The position numbers were made by a program, and so were the translations under genes. 64,000 nt of DNA from Hyaloperonospora brassicae (Eukaryota; Oomycota; Peronosporomycetes; Peronosporales; Peronosporaceae), in the NCBI GenBank assembly GCA_947650285.1, contig CANTFL010001198.1, forward strand, positions 434,001 to 498,000, given 5' to 3'. A model generated the notes under the pieces. The model saw only the letters and a program-made list of their open reading frames with translations. It was not told where the DNA came from and searched no databases. The first letter of the stretch is position 1. The number at the start of each line of letters is the position of its first letter. Of this stretch, positions 59,547 to 64,000 are shown in pieces.

Positions 59547-61087
59547 GAGTCACACTCTAGAAGGGTGGGCACACGTGGATGGCGTAGGCCATTCACGTAA
59601 AACGGTGTGTGCTGTGTTGAAGCATGCACCGAATTATTGATGGCGAATTCCACCATGTATAGGAATTCGCTCCAACTCGGAAACGAGTGGACATATCCTC
59701 GAAGAATCTCTTCGAGGACACGGTTCGCACGTTCCGTCTGACCATCTGTTTCTGGATGGTCAGAAGTGGACATCTTCAATCGTGTTCCGAGAGTACGGAA
59801 CACGGTTTGCCAAAATTCCGCCGTGAACCGAGGGTCACGGTCGGATACGAGTTCACGAGGTAACCCGTGGAGTCTAAAGACCGTGTCTAGAAAGACACGA
59901 GCACAACCTTGAGCCTTGATTGACTCAGGGGCAGCAGCAAGATGGACCATCTTGCTGAATCGGTCTACAAACACAAGAATACCATTATTCTTGTGAGCGT
60001 CTTCGGGAAACCCGAAGACGAAGTCCATTGAAACGGACTGCCAGCACTCTGTCGGAACAGGCAGAGGCTGCAATGGCGCACGGGATAAAGGACTAGGCTT
60101 CACCCGTTGACAAACTTCGCAAGCACGGATGTACTTGCGAACAACCTGATACTGGCGGGGCCAGTAAAAGTCGCGACTTACCGTGAGGTAAATCTTTTCT
60201 CTACCACGATGGCCGCTTGTTGGGGCATCGTGACACTCATACATGATGCGCAATCGCAAATCATGATGAGCGGGTACGACGACACGAGGCGTGTCGTCGG
60301 CAACAGCTGTATAGTACATAAATCCGTTGCGTGTACTATACCGATCCGAGGAGGATCGGTACAAAGCCGGTAAATCCCTCATGGATTTACAGGATGAATT
60401 CACCAGATGATCCATCAATCGCAGAAGATCCTTATCTTCCGCGTATGCCTTTCGTACGTCGTCAAGTAAACTTGACGACGGGACACTGACTGACAGTGTC
60501 GCAACAGTGGGCTTGTCCTCACTGTTGGATTGCGCGTCCGGCTCGAAATCGGGCCGGCGCGAAAGAGCATCCGCGACGACATTGAGTCGTCCCGGTTTAT
60601 ACTCCACGGAGAAGTTATACTCCGCGAAGAAAGACAGCCACCTCGCCATTCTTTGCGAGAGGTGAGGGCTGTTTACGGCCGTGCGTAATGACGCATGGTC
60701 CGTGTAGACAACAAACGGTCTATCTCCCAAGAGATAGACGCGAAATTTAGCCAGTGCGTATTTCATGGCAAGGAGTTCCTTGTCATGCACTGGGTAATTA
60801 CGCTCAGCTGCTTGCAGCTGACGCGATTGATAACAGATGACGCGCTCCGCGCCATCTGCATCGAACTGCATTAACGCACAGCCGATTGCGAAATCGCTGG
60901 CGTCACAGACCACATGAAATGGTCTGTCCTGATCTGCAATCGCCAAGATCGGCGATTGCATCAAGCTTTGCTTGATACCTTCAAAGGAACGCTGGCACTC
61001 AGCGTTCCATGACCACTTGACATTTTTCTTGAGCAAGCAAGAAAGATGAACAGTCATCTCGGCGTAGTTGCGCGAGTACTTGTGCAA
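59294..61087 (-). CDS. pol: RT thumb, RNase H and integrase of H5 pol
   Basis: This is a 597-codon ORF. It begins at HKYSRNYAEMTVHLSCLLKK (RT connection). RNase H: VVCDASDFAIGCALMQFD, YQSRQLQAAERNYPVHDKEL, YTDHASLRTAVNSPHLSQRM, NVVADALSRRPDFEP. Integrase: zinc finger H-H-C-C around HDAPTSGHRGREKIY and CEVCQRVKPSP; DDE core SMDFVFGFPEDAHKNNGILV, VSDRDPRF, DHPETDGQTERANRVLEEIL. All catalytic acids are present. Authentic sequence ends near 59545 at LLECDS, after which the reading frame changes at a G-run. The upstream TGA at 61112-61114 is in the same frame as the RT ORF. Confidence 0.92.
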   Translation of the reverse strand: MHKYSRNYAEMTVHLSCLLKKNVKWSWNAECQRSFEGIKQSLMQSPILAIADQDRPFHVVCDASDFAIGCALMQFDADGAERVICYQSRQLQAAERNYPVHDKELLAMKYALAKFRVYLLGDRPFVVYTDHASLRTAVNSPHLSQRMARWLSFFAEYNFSVEYKPGRLNVVADALSRRPDFEPDAQSNSEDKPTVATLSVSVPSSSLLDDVRKAYAEDKDLLRLMDHLVNSSCKSMRDLPALYRSSSDRYSTRNGFMYYTAVADDTPRVVVPAHHDLRLRIMYECHDAPTSGHRGREKIYLTVSRDFYWPRQYQVVRKYIRACEVCQRVKPSPLSRAPLQPLPVPTECWQSVSMDFVFGFPEDAHKNNGILVFVDRFSKMVHLAAAPESIKAQGCARVFLDTVFRLHGLPRELVSDRDPRFTAEFWQTVFRTLGTRLKMSTSDHPETDGQTERANRVLEEILRGYVHSFPSWSEFLYMVEFAINNSVHASTQHTPFYVNGLRHPRVPTLLECDSWIRGEGLARAKTVLALAHHVSTQTSSRMMPMSIKSTSMKKIISIIAKTLLLIRMMMTMLVYSASPTIMPARKKTTSLKKREIS

Positions 61088-61111
61088 GTACGCCTCTAGC
61101 CCAAGGAACTT

Positions 61112-61738
61112 TCAAGTTCCCTTGACATCGACTGGCACTGGCCAGTCGGTGATCGCCTTGATCTTTTCGGGATCAGGGCGTACGCCGTGTTTCCCCACGA
61201 TGCACCCAAGAAGTGGTATTTCGCTAGCCGCGAATATACACTTCTTGAGGTTGGCGTACAACTTATGCTTGCGCATAAGTTGAAGAACCTGACGAACGTG
61301 AGTTCTGTGAACTTCAACGTCCGTCTTCCCGTCCATAGCCCGGCTATGGACGAACACATCGTCGAAGTAACTCGGTGCGAAGTCTCGCACCGGTCTCAAC
61401 AGATTTGTAACACATCTGTTGAATGTTGCAGGGGCATTACTCAGCCCCTGTGGCATCACTAGCCACTCCCACAGCATCCCGCTGGGGGTACTCACTGCTG
61501 TGAACGGGACGTCCCGTTCACGCATCAGGATCTGATAGAATCCATCCATCAGATCCATGGACGAAAAGATGGTACTCTTTGACATACCATCTATGATTAC
61601 GTCCTTCCTCGGTATCGGCGTCTGAGCCGGTACCGTTGCAGCATTCAACTTGTTGAATGCGTGCACTATCCGCCACCCTCCTGTGGCCTTTCGCACACAG
61701 AAGGTCGGAGAGCTGTGAGGGGATGTTGATTCCCTCAC
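61112..61738 (-). pseudogene. pol: Reverse transcriptase of H5 pol
   Basis: Frame open from about 61785 to the TGA at 61112-61114. Motifs: STPSGMLWEWLVMPQG, FCVRKATGGWRIVHAFNKLN, AATVPAQTPIPRKDVIIDGM, SSMDLMDGFYQILMRERDVP, SNAPATFNRCVTNLLRPV and the catalytic box SYFDDVFVHSRAMDG (YFDD). It ends DWPVPVDVKGT-stop where relatives have GLRKFLG or DLRKWLG. The stop sits in a perfect palindrome. A 1-nt insertion near 61785 separates it from the upstream frame. Confidence 0.9.
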
Positions 61739-63158
61739 ATGGCCCGCTGCTAAGCGATCGGCAAAGAACTTGTCGATCGCTAGTCACTTGTTCACGAGGC
61801 AGTGGCCACTGCTTCATGACACAGTACTTCGAGCCCGGTCTGAGCTCGATCTCGTGTCGAGTGCCTTTGTCTTTAGGCAACTCGCAAGGTACGGATTCAG
61901 GGAACACATCCCTGAATTCGATCAAATCCTTATACAAAGTATTTGCCTGAAGTGACTCCCAGGATTGGGACGCGTATCGCTCAATCCGAGTCTTCTCATC
62001 GAGGACACTTTCGTCCATCGATGAGCTGCTGAGAACCCGTTCGTTCTCAGCAAATACTGTTGCCGACCGAATGTCGGTCACATACTCGTCCTCTGTGACG
62101 AGTACGCAGATCTGCTTGACTTTGCCACTACGCAGATCACGCAAGAACCGTTTCGGTTCTAGCGTTGGCAACTGAGTTATCTCCGAAGTCAACTTCGGAG
62201 GCACAATCAGATCAAGCGTATAAGCGCCTACGCTTGATCCGTCATTAACCAAGACGTTCAACGTCTCGGTTTCTTCCTGGGAACTTGCTTCCACAGGTTG
62301 CTGAGGGCCTGATCCCTCAGCAAGCAACCCTTGAGGAATTCCTTCCTCAAGTACGTGGGGACTTATTCCCTCGACGTCTTCCGACTGTGGCTGTGCAACC
62401 ACAGTCAGGGACCGGTCCTCTACGGTCGACTCTCCAGTCGACCTATGATTTCCATGTTGCCCCTTGGGGGCAACAGATTTCTTTCTTCTAAGATGCTGCC
62501 CGCTAGGCATGCATCCATGTCCCGGTCCACTCGACTTATTCGAGTGGTGGACCTTCGGCGCAGCCTGTACTTCTGTACAGCCGCCGGGAGCTTGCTCCAC
62601 AGTGTAGTGATCAACTACACTGTGACCTTGTGCAGTCGTGCTAACGACCGTACCGCAAGTGAGGCCATCGCACTCACTCGCAGAACATCCACACGCTTGT
62701 GGACGCTCCAAGATGTTCATCAGATGGCCATCTGATGAACAAGCAGCAGGCATCTTCACGGATCGATGCTGCCAGCTCACCCTTGGCTCGTATTTTCTGA
62801 GCCAAGGTAATCCCAGGATGACATCAAATTTGTCATCCAGATCTAGTACGATGAAATCATCATCGTACTGCTCGCCCTCTAACGTGTAGTGGATTCCTAC
62901 TACACGTTTCTCAACGGTTATCGATGCGCCTGTTGCAAGGCGCACCGTCATCCTTGTGAGGGGAATGTCGCGCTCAACGAACTTGAGCCTACGACCCTCT
63001 AGTGACTGGCGACGAACAAAGTTGTTCGACGCCCCACAGTCTACTAGGGCACGAAGCGACAAGTCATTTGTCGCTTCCAACTTCAAGGTGATGAGCGAAA
63101 CGTCATCACCAGGTGCAGAGACACACAATGATTGTGTATCTGGAGCAACTTTCGTCAA
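61518..63158 (-). CDS. pol: Protease and linker of H5 pol
   Basis: This is a 546-codon ORF. The retropepsin-like domain lies at residues 20-150: LRALVDCGASNNFV (active-site DCGA), VRLATGASITVEKRVVGIHY, FIVLDLDDKFDVILGLPWLR. A long Ser/Glu/Gly-rich linker follows, then VFAENERVLSSSSMDES and the RT leader FPESVPCELPKDKGTRHEIE, YCVMKQWPLPREQV. After residue 458 (about 61785) a 1-nt insertion shifts the frame, and the remaining 90 codons are not authentic. The gag-pol junction upstream is also a frame change. Confidence 0.88.
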   Translation of the reverse strand: MTKVAPDTQSLCVSAPGDDVSLITLKLEATNDLSLRALVDCGASNNFVRRQSLEGRRLKFVERDIPLTRMTVRLATGASITVEKRVVGIHYTLEGEQYDDDFIVLDLDDKFDVILGLPWLRKYEPRVSWQHRSVKMPAACSSDGHLMNILERPQACGCSASECDGLTCGTVVSTTAQGHSVVDHYTVEQAPGGCTEVQAAPKVHHSNKSSGPGHGCMPSGQHLRRKKSVAPKGQHGNHRSTGESTVEDRSLTVVAQPQSEDVEGISPHVLEEGIPQGLLAEGSGPQQPVEASSQEETETLNVLVNDGSSVGAYTLDLIVPPKLTSEITQLPTLEPKRFLRDLRSGKVKQICVLVTEDEYVTDIRSATVFAENERVLSSSSMDESVLDEKTRIERYASQSWESLQANTLYKDLIEFRDVFPESVPCELPKDKGTRHEIELRPGSKYCVMKQWPLPREQVTSDRQVLCRSLSSGPCEGINIPSQLSDLLCAKGHRRVADSARIQQVECCNGTGSDADTEEGRNHRWYVKEYHLFVHGSDGWILSDPDA

Positions 63159-63289
63159 GAGATTTGCGAATTCTGTTGAGGTTGCTGGATCAGTAGGGCG
63201 CTCCGCCCCTACTGACCCCGACCATTTTTTGATGGCCCGTCTCGCTGTTGCGGCTTCGCAACAGCGCTGGACCCACGCCCATTGCCCTT

Positions 63290-64000
63290 TCAGGCAAATT
63301 GTCGTCCATTTCGCTCAGTACTGTTTGGTACTGGGCGCGGAGCACTACACTCGTATGCGTAGTGCCCTAACTTCTGACAGCGATTGCACCTCTGCAATCG
63401 CTTGTTGCTTATAGAGCGAGGTCTCTCGCTCTCAACATAACAGAGGTCCATTGGTTCTAGACCTCCGATCTCTTGTCGTCTCGGTGGACGGTAAGAGTTT
63501 GAGCTAGCATGAGCCTGTCTCATGCTAAAGTCTTCCTGTTCCGCGGCTGATATCGCTTCTTCAAGCGTATTCAGCTCAAGGCGGAACAGGTGGCTCCTGA
63601 CGGGCCCTTCTGCGAGCCCTTGCATGAACACCGTAATCAACGTGTGTTCATGAACTGGGTTTGCAGTTATACTACTCGCAAGGAGTCGTATATGTTGTGC
63701 GTAAGCGTGCACATCACGCTTACCCTGCTTGAGTTTCAGGAGCTCTGAACGAGCCCTGAACTCAGCACGTGGCGGCTCAAACGTTTGTCTGAGCCGGGAC
63801 TTGAAGTCATCTAGCGACCTAAACACGTTTGGGTCGCTACTCTCGAGTCCCAGGGACCAAGTTTTGGCACGCCCTGCCAAGTGGGTCTGAGCAAATGTGA
63901 GTTTCATTTGCTCATCTTCGACGCGACGAGCCCTTAGGGCTCTGTCGAGTTCGACAAACCATAGTAACAGGGAGTCCTCCGGGACTCCACTGTACTTGGA
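63290..64000 (-). CDS. gag: gag of H5 (N-terminus outside window)
   Basis: The frame is open from the window edge to the stop at 63290. A Met lies at 63907, but the upstream sequence (YSGVPEDSLLLWFVELDRAL) is clearly gag, so the true start is beyond 64000. The capsid part contains THLAGRAKTWSLGLESSDP, DDFKSRLRQTFEPPRAEFRA, YAQHIRLLASSITANPV and LNTLEEAISAAEQEDFSMRQ. It is followed by a CCHC zinc knuckle (CNRCQKLGHYAYEC) that binds element RNA. The coding sequence is packed with perfect inverted repeats. Confidence 0.9.
   Translation of the reverse strand, partial: SKYSGVPEDSLLLWFVELDRALRARRVEDEQMKLTFAQTHLAGRAKTWSLGLESSDPNVFRSLDDFKSRLRQTFEPPRAEFRARSELLKLKQGKRDVHAYAQHIRLLASSITANPVHEHTLITVFMQGLAEGPVRSHLFRLELNTLEEAISAAEQEDFSMRQAHASSNSYRPPRRQEIGGLEPMDLCYVESERPRSISNKRLQRCNRCQKLGHYAYECSAPRPVPNSTERNGRQFA

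Larger units (their letters stand above)
56819..64000 (-). mobile_element. Chromovirus H5, hairpin-tiled, 5' end outside window
   Basis: This minus-strand chromodomain gypsy element has its 3' LTR, polypurine tract, antisense ORF, chromodomain, integrase, RNase H, RT, protease and most of gag in the window. pol is split by two to three frameshifts and one stop, but motifs are well conserved. The entire stretch is a chain of perfect short inverted repeats. It is the same family as H1 (3759-9005). Confidence 0.92.

Overview
The window looks like an oomycete (Peronosporales: Phytophthora or a downy mildew) repeat island. I base this on the Ty3/gypsy families present. One has the RT signature WYCPLDMA...FEWLRMPFG with a second RNase H domain and the APGESRGYWKYHTPGK protease leader. 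The others are chromodomain elements with YFDD/FDD reverse transcriptases. The only convincing host-type gene is an intronless small cysteine-rich secreted protein at 56393-56650 (minus). I see no rRNA, intact tRNA, CRISPR or housekeeping gene. This placement rests on recognition by eye, not on a search.

Layout. 1-2363: decayed minus-strand coiled-coil coding sequence with tandem repeats, next to a plus-oriented LTR of family A (2364-3758). 3759-9005: decayed plus-strand chromovirus H1 with its 3' LTR. 9006-13479: AT-rich, gene-free, with a 21-bp minisatellite. 13480-24424: minus-strand gypsy element G2 with paired LTRs and 4-bp target duplications, carrying a nested solo LTR (16744-17733) inside its RNase H. 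24.6-36.6 kb: LTR fragments, a SINE-like scrap, a decayed minus-strand chromovirus pol (28.0-30.06 kb), and a near-perfect 547-bp inverted repeat. 36.6-46.55 kb: AT-rich gene-poor DNA with MITE-like and CAG-type repeats and a solo LTR. 46561-54368: complete but defective minus-strand chromovirus C4 (two 525-bp LTRs, 5-bp duplication AGTTC). 54.4-56.8 kb: flank with a CENP-B/Tc5-type transposase scrap and the secreted-protein gene. 56819-64000: the youngest-looking element, minus-strand chromovirus H5, whose 5' end lies beyond the window.

The most unusual signal is in H5. Its LTR, untranslated region, gag, protease, RT, RNase H, integrase and antisense ORF are tiled with perfect hairpins (stems of 6-13 bp, loops of 0-11 nt). 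I hand-checked twenty stems of 9 bp or more, where about 0.3 would be expected by chance. One of these palindromes has replaced a conserved Leu-Arg in the RT thumb by Thr-stop, which suggests the palindromes arise by a templated mutation process rather than by selection.

The second signal is a long ORF antisense to the chromodomain end of pol, starting just inside the 3' LTR. It is found in H5, H1 and (decayed) C4 in the same relative phase. A single 1-nt deletion near 58800 in H5 breaks both this ORF and pol, as expected if both strands were once coding.
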